From contig DATFMP010000057.1 of NCBI GenBank assembly GCA_035266845.1, positions 47,468-111,467 of the forward strand: 64,000 bases of DNA. The letters run 5' to 3'. The stretch's first letter is position 1; every line of letters begins with the position of its first letter. This DNA is from DATFMP01 sp035266845 (GTDB lineage: Bacteria > SAR324 > JACQKK01). Position numbers and translations under genes: made by a program. Positions 17,203 through 26,057 of this stretch are shown here, piece by piece. The notes under the pieces are model-generated. The model had not been told where the DNA came from. It was given only the letters and a program-made list of their open reading frames with translations, and searched no databases.

Positions 17203-18177
17203 ATGACAACCCTGCTCATCACCGGCGCGGACGGCTTTGTGGGCCGCCCCCTCTGCGCCCTGGCTCTGCAGCGGGGCTTTGCGGTGCGAGGCGCCGTGCG
17301 CGCGCTTCCCTCCGACGCAACACAACTCGCGGGTCTGGAGGCCGTCACGTGGCTGGCCTGCGGAGACCTCGCCGCAAAACCCGATTGGTCGGAAGCGCTG
17401 GCCGGCGCGGACGCCGTGATCCATCTGGCGGGCCGCGCGCACGTTTTGCAGGAGTCTGCCGCGAACGCCGTCGCCATGACCCGGTGCGTCAACGTGGAGG
17501 GCACACAGCGCCTAGCCGAGGCCATGCTCGCAGGTGCCACGCGTCGAATCGTATATGTGAGCAGCGCCCACGTGCACGGTCGCGAAACGGACGGAGCACC
17601 CATCGACGAACGCTCTCCGCCGTGCCCCCAAAACGCCTATGCCCGCAGCAAATGGGATGCCGAGGAGGCCCTGCGGGCGCTGATACCCTCCGGACTGGAG
17701 CTCGTCGTCGTTCGGCCCGTGCTGATCTACGGGCCTGGCGCAAAGGGCAACCTGCGGCGCTTGATGCACTGGGTGGCGCGAGGGTGGCCATTACCCCTGG
17801 CCGGCATCCGCAATGCCCGCAGCCTGCTGGCGCTGGACTCCCTGTGCGAGCTGCTGCTGGCCTGCGCCACGCGGCCCGACGCAGCAGGCGAAACTTTCGT
17901 GGCAGCCGATGCGGAGGCCCTCTCCACGCCGGAGTTGGTGCGCGTGCTGGCCGGCGCGATGGGACGGCCCGTGCGACTGTGGCGGGCGCCGCAGTTCCTG
18001 TTGCGCGCGGCCCTGTGGCTGGCGGGACGCCTGCGCACCTGGGAGCAACTCACCGGCTCGCTGGTGGTGGATGCAGCCCGCAGCCGCGCCTGGCTGGGCC
18101 AATCGCAAGCCCCCGACCCCCGGCTGGGGCTCGCCGAGATGGCGCGCGCTTTCCTTCGGGAGCAGGGCGGCGCCTGA
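17203..18177 (+). CDS. extended SDR NAD-dependent epimerase/dehydratase (WbpV-like)
   Basis: A 324-aa extended short-chain dehydrogenase: NAD-binding ITGADGFVGRPL at the N-terminus, IHLAGRAH, the catalytic SSAHVHG serine region and YARSK (Tyr-x3-Lys). It resembles C4 epimerases of O-antigen clusters (WbpV/WbpK type, UDP-HexNAc substrates). It is followed within 125 bases by a WbpL-like transferase and a WbpM-like dehydratase, the same trio that initiates O-antigen repeat synthesis in Pseudomonas. Confidence 0.85.
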   Translation: MTTLLITGADGFVGRPLCALALQRGFAVRGAVRALPSDATQLAGLEAVTWLACGDLAAKPDWSEALAGADAVIHLAGRAHVLQESAANAVAMTRCVNVEGTQRLAEAMLAGATRRIVYVSSAHVHGRETDGAPIDERSPPCPQNAYARSKWDAEEALRALIPSGLELVVVRPVLIYGPGAKGNLRRLMHWVARGWPLPLAGIRNARSLLALDSLCELLLACATRPDAAGETFVAADAEALSTPELVRVLAGAMGRPVRLWRAPQFLLRAALWLAGRLRTWEQLTGSLVVDAARSRAWLGQSQAPDPRLGLAEMARAFLREQGGA

Positions 18178-18301
18178 GGCAAGGCACGCGGCGGGCCATC
18201 GCGCCCCCGATCCCCAGGGCAGTGCCAGCCGCACGATTCTTGCGTGACCATGCGGGAGCCACCGCGAGGTGGCGCACGCTTCCCAACCGCACGAACGGAC
18301 C

Positions 18302-19333
18302 ATGACGATCTGGATTCTCCCTGCTGCCGCTGCTCTGGTGTCGTACGGCCTGTGCCGGGTGCTGGCCCATCCGCGCCTGGGGCTGCGCGTGCTGGATCGG
18401 CCCGGCGCGCGGTCGCTGCACGACCGGCCCACCCCGCGCACGGGCGGCATCGCCATCCTGGCCGCGCTGGTGGCGACCGCCGGGACCGCGCGTGCGACGC
18501 CCCTGCCGATCTGGCTCGATGCGTGGGTCATGGCCGGGGCCGCACTGCTGGCCGTGGTCTCGTTCGTGGACGATGTTCGGAGCCTGGGCCCAGCTCTGCG
18601 GCTGCCCATGCACGTCGCTGCGGTGGCGCTGCTGCTGGCAGGGGGCTACGGGCTGAGCGCCGTACACGTCCCGGGCGATGGCCTGTTGTCGCTGGGACCG
18701 GTTGGGCAGGTAATCGCGCTGCTGTTCGGGATCTGGATGTGCAACCTGTACAACTTCATGGACGGCATGGACGGCTTCGCCGGCGGCATGGGAGGCATCG
18801 GCTTCGCCGCCCTGGGCACGCTGGGCCTGCAAGCCGGGCGGGCTGACTTCGCCCTGGCGGCCTTCCTCGTGGCGGGCGCCAACCTGGGCTTTTTGGGCGT
18901 AAACTTTCCGCCGGCCCGCATCTTCATGGGCGATGTCGGATCGGTGCCGATGGGCTTTCTGGCGGCGGCCTTCTCGCTGGCCGGCGTGCGCATGGGTGTG
19001 TCCGCGCTTTGGGTGCCGGTGCTCGTGTTCTCCCCGTTTATCGTAGATGCGACCGTCACGCTGATCCGCCGTCTGTTGCGCGGTGAGCGGGTGTGGCAGG
19101 CGCATCGCTCCCATTACTACCAGCGGCTCGTGCTGCTGGGCTGGGGGCACCGCAAGACCGTGATCGCAGGTTATGCTATCATGCTGTCGACCGCCGCGAC
19201 GGCCATAGCGTTTGGCCAAGGGGCATCTCGCGGGTGGGAACTTGCAGCCGTGCTGGGCTGGGCTTTGGCCTACCTGGTCATCGCGCTGCTGATCCATCAC
19301 CTCGAGCGCCGCCGGAGAGTGAACGCCTCATGA
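18302..19333 (+). CDS. WecA/WbpL-type undecaprenyl-phosphate sugar-1-phosphate transferase
   Basis: A 343-aa polytopic inner-membrane enzyme of glycosyltransferase family 4 (MraY/WecA superfamily). Conserved loops are visible: PTPRTGGIAI, FVDDVRSLG (the Asp-Asp pair), NLYNFMDGMDGFAGG and IFMGDVGSVPMGF, and a C-terminal HRSHYYQRL. It transfers a HexNAc-1-phosphate from UDP-sugar to undecaprenyl phosphate, starting an O-antigen or capsule unit. The start at 18302 gives a first transmembrane helix; its TGA overlaps the next ATG (ATGA), so the two are coupled. Confidence 0.88.
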   Translation: MTIWILPAAAALVSYGLCRVLAHPRLGLRVLDRPGARSLHDRPTPRTGGIAILAALVATAGTARATPLPIWLDAWVMAGAALLAVVSFVDDVRSLGPALRLPMHVAAVALLLAGGYGLSAVHVPGDGLLSLGPVGQVIALLFGIWMCNLYNFMDGMDGFAGGMGGIGFAALGTLGLQAGRADFALAAFLVAGANLGFLGVNFPPARIFMGDVGSVPMGFLAAAFSLAGVRMGVSALWVPVLVFSPFIVDATVTLIRRLLRGERVWQAHRSHYYQRLVLLGWGHRKTVIAGYAIMLSTAATAIAFGQGASRGWELAAVLGWALAYLVIALLIHHLERRRRVNAS

Positions 19334-21228
19334 TCGACTTGGTTCTGCGACGGATAAATTCCCGCCTGCTGATCTACCTGCACGACGTGGCGTGGATTCC
19401 GGTCTCGGTGTACGTCTCGTTCTGGCTGCGCTATGCACCCGGCCCGCTGCCGTCCGATGCACTCGTGGGCGCGCTCTGGACCATGGGCGTGGCCGTTCCC
19501 GTCTTGGCGGCCACGTACTGGGTGTTCGGGCTACACCGCGCTGTGTGGCGCTACGTCTCGTTCTCCGATCTGACGCGGCTGCTGAAGTGCGTGGCGCTGG
19601 GGCTACTTGTCAGCGAACTGCTGCTGTTCGTGCTGCGGCGGGCCGAGGGCGTGCCGCGCAGCATCATCGTGCTGTTCCCACTGATCCTCGTGGTGGGCCT
19701 GGCCGGCTCGCGGGTGGCCTACCGCTGGCTGCGCGACGTGGGCGTGGGCGCCGACCGGCTGGGACGCAAGCGGGCGCTGGTGGTGGGCGCGGGCCATGCC
19801 GGCGAGATGCTGATCCGCCATCTGCAGCGCAATGGGGCTTACGTGCCTACGGCGCTGGTGGATCCCGATCCGCGTATGGAGGGCAAGGAAATACACGGCA
19901 TCCGAGTGTTGGGCACCCTGGGCGATGCCGGCCGCATCATCCGCGCATGGGGAATCGAGACGGTCATCTTTGCGGCCCCGAACGCCAAGCCCGCCGACTT
20001 GAACGACCTTGTGGCGCTGTGCGTCCGGGCCCGCATTCCCTGCCGCACAGTGCCTCAGCGCATGCTGACCGAGGGCGGGTTCGTCGAGGAACTGACGCTG
20101 CGTCCCATCACCATCGAGGACCTGCTGCAGCGCGATGCAATCCAGCTCAATGCCAGCGAGATCTCGCGCCACATCCGGAGCCAGTGCGTGCTGGTCACTG
20201 GTGGGGGCGGGTCCATCGGCTCGGAGCTGTGTCTACAGGCGGCCACGCAGGAGCCGGGCTCCCTGGTTGTCTTCGACAGCAGCGAGTTCAACCTGTATCG
20301 GATCGAGCAGGAGCTTCGCAGGCGCTTCCCGCAGCTTGAGCTGTACGCGGTGCTGGGCGATGTGAAGCACGAGGCCAGTGTGGAAACCCTCTTCCGTCGG
20401 TTTTCACCCCAGGTGGTGTTCCATGCGGCGGCATACAAACACGTGCCCCTGCTGGAAGCCAACCCGCTTCAGGCGGTGCAGAACAACGTGCTGGGCACCT
20501 GTATGGTCGCGGACGCAGCGGACCGGCACGGGAGCCGGCAGTTCGTGCTGATCTCCACGGACAAGGCGGTGAACCCGACCAACGTGATGGGCGCCACCAA
20601 ACGGATCGCGGAAATCTACTGCCAGCACCTCAATGCCCGTTCCAGGACGCACTACGTAACCACCCGCTTCGGCAACGTGCTGGCCTCCGTGGGGTCGGTC
20701 GTGCCCCTTTTCGAAAGCCAGATTGCACAGGGTGGGCCCGTGACCGTCACGCACCCGGATATCGAGCGCTACTTCATGACCATCCCCGAGGCAGTGGGAC
20801 TGATCCTGCAGGCCTCTGCGATGGGTCACGGCGGCGAGATCTTCGTGCTGGACATGGGCAAGCCCGTGAAGATACAGGAACTGGCCGAGCAGATGATCCG
20901 GCTTGCGGGCTTCACGCCCCACGATGAGATTCCAATCGTTTTCGTCGGCCTCCGGCCTGGCGAGAAGCTGTCCGAGGAACTGTTCCACGAATCAGAGGAG
21001 CTGATAGGCACCGGCAGTCCCAAGCTGCTGCTGGCCGCGCAGCGGCGTGTGGATGGAGACTGGCTGGTCGCAGAACTGGCGGCACTGAGCAAGGTGGTGG
21101 CCAACGGCGATGAGGCCGGCGTGATCGCCTCCCTGCGGCGCATCGTGCCCGAATTCTCCGCACCGAACCCTCCGCCGGGCAACGACCCGGAGCGGCCGGG
21201 CGAACCGCGCTTGCGCGTCGTCCAGTGA
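19330..21228 (+). CDS. membrane nucleotide-sugar 4,6-dehydratase (WbpM/CapD/FlaA1-type)
   Basis: A 632-aa protein: four N-terminal membrane helices (about 12-115), a CoA-binding-like Rossmann domain (ALVVGAGHAGEMLIRHL, about 155), and a C-terminal SDR domain (about 285-570) with GGGGSIGSELC, ISTDKAVNPTN and MGATKR. The SDR Tyr is replaced by Met with Lys kept, as is characteristic of WbpM/PglF. It converts UDP-GlcNAc to the 4-keto-6-deoxy sugar for O-antigen, capsule or glycan building. The coding frame is open far upstream, but the ATG at 19330 (ATGA overlap) is the family start. Confidence 0.9.
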   Translation: MIDLVLRRINSRLLIYLHDVAWIPVSVYVSFWLRYAPGPLPSDALVGALWTMGVAVPVLAATYWVFGLHRAVWRYVSFSDLTRLLKCVALGLLVSELLLFVLRRAEGVPRSIIVLFPLILVVGLAGSRVAYRWLRDVGVGADRLGRKRALVVGAGHAGEMLIRHLQRNGAYVPTALVDPDPRMEGKEIHGIRVLGTLGDAGRIIRAWGIETVIFAAPNAKPADLNDLVALCVRARIPCRTVPQRMLTEGGFVEELTLRPITIEDLLQRDAIQLNASEISRHIRSQCVLVTGGGGSIGSELCLQAATQEPGSLVVFDSSEFNLYRIEQELRRRFPQLELYAVLGDVKHEASVETLFRRFSPQVVFHAAAYKHVPLLEANPLQAVQNNVLGTCMVADAADRHGSRQFVLISTDKAVNPTNVMGATKRIAEIYCQHLNARSRTHYVTTRFGNVLASVGSVVPLFESQIAQGGPVTVTHPDIERYFMTIPEAVGLILQASAMGHGGEIFVLDMGKPVKIQELAEQMIRLAGFTPHDEIPIVFVGLRPGEKLSEELFHESEELIGTGSPKLLLAAQRRVDGDWLVAELAALSKVVANGDEAGVIASLRRIVPEFSAPNPPPGNDPERPGEPRLRVVQ

Positions 21229-21319
21229 TGGGCCGCGCGCGCTAGGAGAGCACAGCGATCTGCTTGCAACGGATCAGATCGAAGTCGATCGCGGCGCCCA
21301 GCCTGGGCCCCGAACTTCC

Positions 21320-22771
21320 CTAGCCCTGCGCCTCCGCCGGCAGCCACAGGGTCACCACCAGGCCGCGGCCATCGGCTGCCTGAGCGCTAGCGCCCCCGCC
21401 GTGGGCCTCCATGCAGCGCCGCACGATGGACAGGCCCAGTCCCACGCCACCGGTGGCACGCCCCCGGGCCGCATCGGTGCGCACAAAGGGCTCGAAGATG
21501 CGCTCCAGTTGCTCGGCGGGCACGCCAGGCCCCTCGTCGCGCACGGCGATGGAGTGCCGTCCCTCCTCCCGCCGCACGGTAACGTCCACCGCCCCCTCGT
21601 CCGGGCTGTAGGTGACCGCATTGCGCAGGGCATTGCCCAAGGCGCGCGCCAGCAGCCGGCGGTCGGCCCGCACGTTGGCCAGCCGTTCCGGCACGTGCAC
21701 GCGCACCGTGAGGCGTTTGGCCTCCGCTTCCGGTCGCTGCCCCGCCACGGCCTCGGCCACCAGCGCCGCCAGGTCCAGTGGCTCGGCCTGCAGGGCGTAG
21801 GGCGCCTCATCCAGGCGGGCATGGAACAGCAACTCGCCGATCAGGGACTCCATGGTGTCCGCCTGCCGCTCCAGCGTGTCCAGATAGCGGGCCTGCTCCG
21901 CACCCTCCGCCCCGCGGGCCAGCTCCAGTGCCAGGCGGAGCCGGGCCAGCGGTGAGCGCAGCTCGTGAGAGATGTCCGCCAGCAGTTGCTTGTGGCGCAA
22001 CACGAGCCGCTGTAGGTTCTCCGCCATGCGGTTGAAGCTCTCGGCCAGCCGCGCGATCTCATCTCGCCGCTTCCAGTGCTGGTGTCGGCGCTGGATGTCC
22101 TCCGGATTGATCCGCACCGATAGGTGCCCCTGGCCCAGTGCGTCGGCCGCGGCCGCCATGCGCTGCAGTGGACGCGCCAGGTGCCCCGCCAGGGGCCAGC
22201 TCAACAGCCATAGCGTCAGTAGCACGGCAGCCAGCCCTGCCAGCAGCCGCCAAGGCACACCCTCGCGCTCCCAGTGGAAGCGCCGTGCGGACAGGTAGAA
22301 CGCCCCCGGTCGGCCATCCGGCAGGCGGATCGGCAGCGCGGCCAGCAGATGGTCCCGCTGCCGCCAGTCCAGCACTTCCTGGCCGGCCAGCACCTTGCTC
22401 AGCAACGCAGGATCCAGCGGCGGCAGCAGCCGCTGCACGCGGGGCATCTCGGGAGGACCGTGCCGCACGAGTGGTGGCGGGAACGAGAGCACCGGCGTGC
22501 CATCGGGGGCCAGCACCTGCAGCCGCACGCGCGCCGTGCGGCGCAGCGGCTCCAGCACCTCGCGCAACTCGGGCAGCGTCATCCCGCTCTGCAGCAGGTT
22601 CTGCACGACATCCCTTGAGGGCCGCACCTCGGCCAGCACCCACTCCTGGGCACGCTGCTCGATATCGTGCTGAGACAGCAGCGCCACCACGAACGCGGCC
22701 CCCGCCACGCTTAGCGTCAGCGCCAGCAGGATCCACAGGTAGAGCTTGAGTATCAGATGGCGGGAGATCAT
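21320..22771 (-). CDS. CpxA/RstB-like sensor histidine kinase
   Basis: A 483-aa inner-membrane kinase. TM1 at about 8-32, a periplasmic sensor of about 135 residues, TM2 at about 175-195 (WRLLAGLAAVLLTLWLL), then HAMP. The H-box ADISHELRSPLARLRL carries His269; NALRNAVTYS is the N-box and DEGPGVP and GGVGLGLSIV are the G-boxes. It phosphorylates the regulator encoded 43 bases upstream on the same strand. The context with a divergent Spy/CpxP-like gene points to envelope-stress sensing. Confidence 0.9.
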   Translation of the reverse strand: MISRHLILKLYLWILLALTLSVAGAAFVVALLSQHDIEQRAQEWVLAEVRPSRDVVQNLLQSGMTLPELREVLEPLRRTARVRLQVLAPDGTPVLSFPPPLVRHGPPEMPRVQRLLPPLDPALLSKVLAGQEVLDWRQRDHLLAALPIRLPDGRPGAFYLSARRFHWEREGVPWRLLAGLAAVLLTLWLLSWPLAGHLARPLQRMAAAADALGQGHLSVRINPEDIQRRHQHWKRRDEIARLAESFNRMAENLQRLVLRHKQLLADISHELRSPLARLRLALELARGAEGAEQARYLDTLERQADTMESLIGELLFHARLDEAPYALQAEPLDLAALVAEAVAGQRPEAEAKRLTVRVHVPERLANVRADRRLLARALGNALRNAVTYSPDEGAVDVTVRREEGRHSIAVRDEGPGVPAEQLERIFEPFVRTDAARGRATGGVGLGLSIVRRCMEAHGGGASAQAADGRGLVVTLWLPAEAQG

Positions 22772-22814
22772 GCGGGTTCCGGGGGGCGCTCGGGGGTGGC
22801 GTGAAGCTCTTGGG

Positions 22815-23546
22815 CTACGCTCCCTCACCGATAAACATGTAGCCGATCGAGCGCACCGTGCGAATGAAGCGCGGATGCTGGGGGTCGTCCCCCAGCTTCT
22901 GGCGCAGATGCGAGACGTGTACGTCAATGCTGCGGTCGAACAGATCGAAGTCCCGCCCCCGCACGCGGTCCAGCAGGGTCTCGCGGCTGAGCGCGCGTCC
23001 GGGGGACTGCGCCAGCTCGCGCAGCAGGGCGAACTCGATCACGGTAAGCGGCAGCTCCTTGCCCTGCAGACTGGCGCGGTAGCCCTCCAGGTCGATCAAC
23101 AATTCCCCCCGCTCCAGTTGCCGCGGCGCCTCCGCAACGTCTTCCGCCGGAGCGGCGCCCGCACGGCGCAGCACGGCCTTGATGCGCGCCACCAGCTCGC
23201 GTGGATTGAATGGCTTGGGCAGGTAGTCGTCCGCCCCCAATTCCAGTCCTACGATGCGGTCCACGTCATCGCCCTTGGCGGTGAGCATGATCACGGGTAC
23301 GGGGGAACTGCGGCGCAGCTCGCGCAGCACCTCGATGCCATCGCGCCCGGGCAGCATGATGTCCAGCAGCACAAGGCAGTAGCTGCCCGTGAGGGCCTGT
23401 TCCAGCCCCACCTCGCCATCGGGAGCGTGCCTCACGACGAAGCCTTCGTGCCCCAGGTAATCCGCCAGCAGGGCCGACAACTCAGCATCGTCCTCGATCA
23501 CGAGGATGGTGCGCGAGGCCACGCCCTCATTTCGCGCCATTTCCAT
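22815..23546 (-). CDS. OmpR/CpxR-like response regulator
   Basis: A 243-aa regulator: receiver domain with the acidic pair in VIEDDAEL, phospho-acceptor Asp62 in LLDIMLPG, LTAKGDD and Lys in LPKPFNPREL, then a winged-helix domain (about 145-240) ending FIRTVRSIGYMFIGEG. It sits first in an operon with the kinase and is divergent from a CpxP/Spy-like gene. Either of two in-frame ATGs (23546, 23540) could be used; neither has a strong ribosome-binding site. A GTAAA-type box overlaps the start, suggesting autoregulation. Confidence 0.9.
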   Translation of the reverse strand: MEMARNEGVASRTILVIEDDAELSALLADYLGHEGFVVRHAPDGEVGLEQALTGSYCLVLLDIMLPGRDGIEVLRELRRSSPVPVIMLTAKGDDVDRIVGLELGADDYLPKPFNPRELVARIKAVLRRAGAAPAEDVAEAPRQLERGELLIDLEGYRASLQGKELPLTVIEFALLRELAQSPGRALSRETLLDRVRGRDFDLFDRSIDVHVSHLRQKLGDDPQHPRFIRTVRSIGYMFIGEGA

Positions 23547-23669
23547 TTACCCAGCATAGCAGCCGCCTGTTAACGCGCTGTTGCGCAGGCGGGCCCCTTT
23601 TGTAAAGCGCGGGTTAAATCGCGCGCATGGGAATTACCCCACCGTTACACCGGCGCAAAACCGGCGCAA
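23546..23669. promoter_or_regulatory. candidate CpxR-type boxes and a CCGGCGCAA tandem repeat
   Basis: GTAAA (23602-23606) followed after six bases by GTTAA (23613-23617) resembles the CpxR box GTAAA-N5-GTAAA. An inverted TTTAC lies at 23546-23550 overlapping the regulator start. CCGGCGCAA is repeated at 23650-23658 and 23661-23669, one helical turn apart. These fit control of both divergent genes by the regulator; binding is inferred. Confidence 0.45.
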
Positions 23670-23754
23670 CACGCCCGGCCTAGCATGGTTGCGGATGGGG
23701 CGCATGGTGCGTCCCTTCGTTCCCACAACGCAGACACAACATCGAGAACAACCG

Positions 23755-24240
23755 ATGAGCCGAATCACCGGATTCTTCACGCGCCGCCGTGCCCTGGGCG
23801 CGCTGGGCGTGCTGGGGCTGGGCGTGGCAGCGCTGGGCCTGCAGGGCTTCCGCGGCCCCTGGCACCATGGCTACGATCCCGCGCGCTTCGACAAGCGCAT
23901 GGACCACATCCAGGAAGAGATCGCCGAGGATCTCCATCTCACCGCGCAGCAGAAGCCGCAGTTCGAGGCGCTGATGGCCCGCGCGCGCGAGCTGGCCAAG
24001 GAGCGCCGGGAGCGCTGGCACCAGACGGCGGCGGATGTAAAGGCGGCCCTGGAGAAGGACCCGGCCGATCCCGACACCGTGGCCACCACCATTAAGAACC
24101 AGATGCACCAGCGCGTAGACCAGGCCAAGCTCGATCAACTGATCGACGACACCGCGGCCTTCTATCGCACGCTGGACCCACAACAGCAGGAGCAGGTGCG
24201 CAAGCACATGTTGCGCCGCCTGCAGTGGCGGCTGGGCTAA
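23755..24240 (+). CDS. CpxP/Spy-like periplasmic protein
   Basis: A 161-aa protein with an N-terminal signal containing RRRALGALGVLGLGVAALGLQ (twin-Arg-like charge but probably Sec), then a helical, charged domain with many Gln/Arg/Lys. AEDLHLTAQQKPQFEALM and YRTLDPQQQEQVRKHM correspond to the two LTxxQ-type motifs of the CpxP/Spy family (here LTAQQ and LDPQQ). Such proteins are periplasmic chaperones or feedback inhibitors of the CpxA sensor. It is divergent from the two-component operon. Confidence 0.82.
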   Translation: MSRITGFFTRRRALGALGVLGLGVAALGLQGFRGPWHHGYDPARFDKRMDHIQEEIAEDLHLTAQQKPQFEALMARARELAKERRERWHQTAADVKAALEKDPADPDTVATTIKNQMHQRVDQAKLDQLIDDTAAFYRTLDPQQQEQVRKHMLRRLQWRLG

Positions 24241-24317
24241 CCGGCATCCCTGCGCGGCTCCGGACCGCCATCCGGGGCCGCCGCCACCACTTCACCCGCT
24301 GAAAAGGGAGATTGCCG

Positions 24318-25007
24318 ATGCAGGCGACAACACAGGCACCCGATGGGACACCGCACCCGGTGTTTCGGGAGGACACGTCCCCAGGCTCTCGATCGACCGG
24401 CCTGCGCGGCTGGGCGGTGCGGCAGTTCCGGCAGCCGTATGGCTTCTGGGGCCGCGTGGCGGGCTGGATCATGGCCACCCGGCCCTCCAACCTGGAGCGC
24501 AACCGCTGGACGGTGGACCTGCTGGACGTCCAGCCGACGGATTGGGTGCTGGAGATCGGCTTCGGCCCCGGCGTGGCGCTGGGCTGGCTGTCCGAGCGGG
24601 CCAACCAAGGCCTCGTGGTGGGCATGGACCACTCCGAGCTGATGCTAAGCCAGGCGGCGCGCCGCAATGCACAGGCCCTGGCCTCGGGCCGCATCGCGCT
24701 GCAACTGGGCGATGCCGAGCATCTGCCGGACCTGGGCACCGTGTTCGACCGCATCATGGCGGTGAACGTGGCCATGTTCTGGAGCGATCCCGTGGCCCAG
24801 TTCCGCGCACTCCGCGAGCGGCTGCGGCCGGGCGGACGCATCGCGCTGACCGTGCAGCCCCGCTCCCGGGGCGCCACCGATACGGACGCGCAGCGCATCG
24901 GCGAGCGGATGTTGGCCCAGCTTAGCGAGGCGGGCTTCCGGGAGGTGCGCCTGGAGCTGCACCCCATGCAGCCCGTGGCGGCGGCCTGCGCCATCGGGCA
25001 CCGCTAA
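24318..25007 (+). CDS. SAM-dependent methyltransferase (class I)
   Basis: A 229-aa class I methyltransferase with motif I VLEIGFGPGVALGWL (about 76), an acidic residue ending strand 2 in GMDHSELML, and a post-I GDAEHLPD. GGGAG seven bases before the ATG at 24318 sets the start. Methyl acceptor is not recognisable. It follows the Spy-like gene by 77 bases, possibly in the same transcript. Confidence 0.85.
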   Translation: MQATTQAPDGTPHPVFREDTSPGSRSTGLRGWAVRQFRQPYGFWGRVAGWIMATRPSNLERNRWTVDLLDVQPTDWVLEIGFGPGVALGWLSERANQGLVVGMDHSELMLSQAARRNAQALASGRIALQLGDAEHLPDLGTVFDRIMAVNVAMFWSDPVAQFRALRERLRPGGRIALTVQPRSRGATDTDAQRIGERMLAQLSEAGFREVRLELHPMQPVAAACAIGHR

Positions 25008-25296
25008 TCCGGAGATCCCTGTTGGCGGCCTTGCCCCCGCGTGGACGTGGACTGTAGGGCACAGCGGGCCCGATGAGGGGCTTGGGAGGGCTTTGTTTCC
25101 GAATTGGCGGTGTCGATCCGGCACGATCGCACCGCCGCCGGTGCTTGGTCGGGCACCGGTCCGTGTGGCGCCGCGTTTCCCCCCCTTTCCGCGGCGTTGC
25201 CATCATCCGCACGGGCCGGTAGCCTGATCCGCATCGTCCGCCGGGAGGCGCCTTGCGTCCCGGCACCACCCAACGCAACCGCGCGGAGCCCCCCCC

Positions 25297-26019
25297 ATGA
25301 GCCAGCCTCCCGCCGTCGTCGATGTGCGCGCCCTCACCTTCGACGTGTTCGGCACCGTGGTGGACTGGCGTTCGAGCATCATCCGCGAGGGGCGCTCGCT
25401 GGGTGCTGCCAAAGGGCTGCAGGCGGACTGGGAAGCCTTCGCGGACGACTGGCGCGGGCTGTATCAGCCGCAGATGGAAAAGGTGCGCACGGGCAAGCTT
25501 GGGTGGACCAAGCTGGACGACCTGCACCGCATGAGCCTGGACATCCTTTTGGAGCGCCACGGCATCCGTGGGCTGAGCGAGGCCGAGATCGACCACTTCA
25601 ACCGCGCCTGGCACCGGCTCGATCCCTGGCCGGACGTGGTGGCGGGACTGGTTCGACTCAAGCGCCGCTATCCGCTGGCCACGCTCTCCAACGGCAACGT
25701 CTCGCTGATGGTTCACCTGGCGCGCTACGCGGGGCTGCCCTGGGACGCCATTCTGGGTGCCGAGCCCACGCAGCACTACAAGCCGCAGCCCGGGGCCTAT
25801 CTCGGCACGGCGGATTACCTCAGCCTGCCTCCGTCGCAGTGCATGCTGGTCGCCGCACACCCGAGCGACCTCGAGGCGGCAAGCTCGGTGGGCTACCGCA
25901 CCGCGCTGGTGCCGCGGCCGGACGAGCACGGCCCGGGCAGCGACCCACCCCCGTCCGGCGAAGGCTTCGATCTGGTGGCGAAGGACTTCGGCGATCTGGC
26001 CGATCAACTCGGCTGCTAG
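25297..26019 (+). CDS. haloacid dehalogenase, type II (HAD superfamily)
   Basis: A 240-aa HAD hydrolase of the (S)-2-haloacid dehalogenase type: nucleophile motif FDVFGTVVDWR (Asp16), LSNGN for motif II, the Lys of HYKPQPGAY for motif III, and VAAHPSDLEAA in place of the usual GD/DD motif IV, with the typical VAAH seen in type II dehalogenases. It may hydrolyse 2-haloalkanoates via an aspartyl ester, but many such proteins act on other small substrates. The upstream 289 bases show no gene. Confidence 0.87.
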   Translation: MSQPPAVVDVRALTFDVFGTVVDWRSSIIREGRSLGAAKGLQADWEAFADDWRGLYQPQMEKVRTGKLGWTKLDDLHRMSLDILLERHGIRGLSEAEIDHFNRAWHRLDPWPDVVAGLVRLKRRYPLATLSNGNVSLMVHLARYAGLPWDAILGAEPTQHYKPQPGAYLGTADYLSLPPSQCMLVAAHPSDLEAASSVGYRTALVPRPDEHGPGSDPPPSGEGFDLVAKDFGDLADQLGC

Positions 26020-26057
26020 ACGAGAGGCATTCCGCTGCGGCCGCGGGGCGGCCCGCG

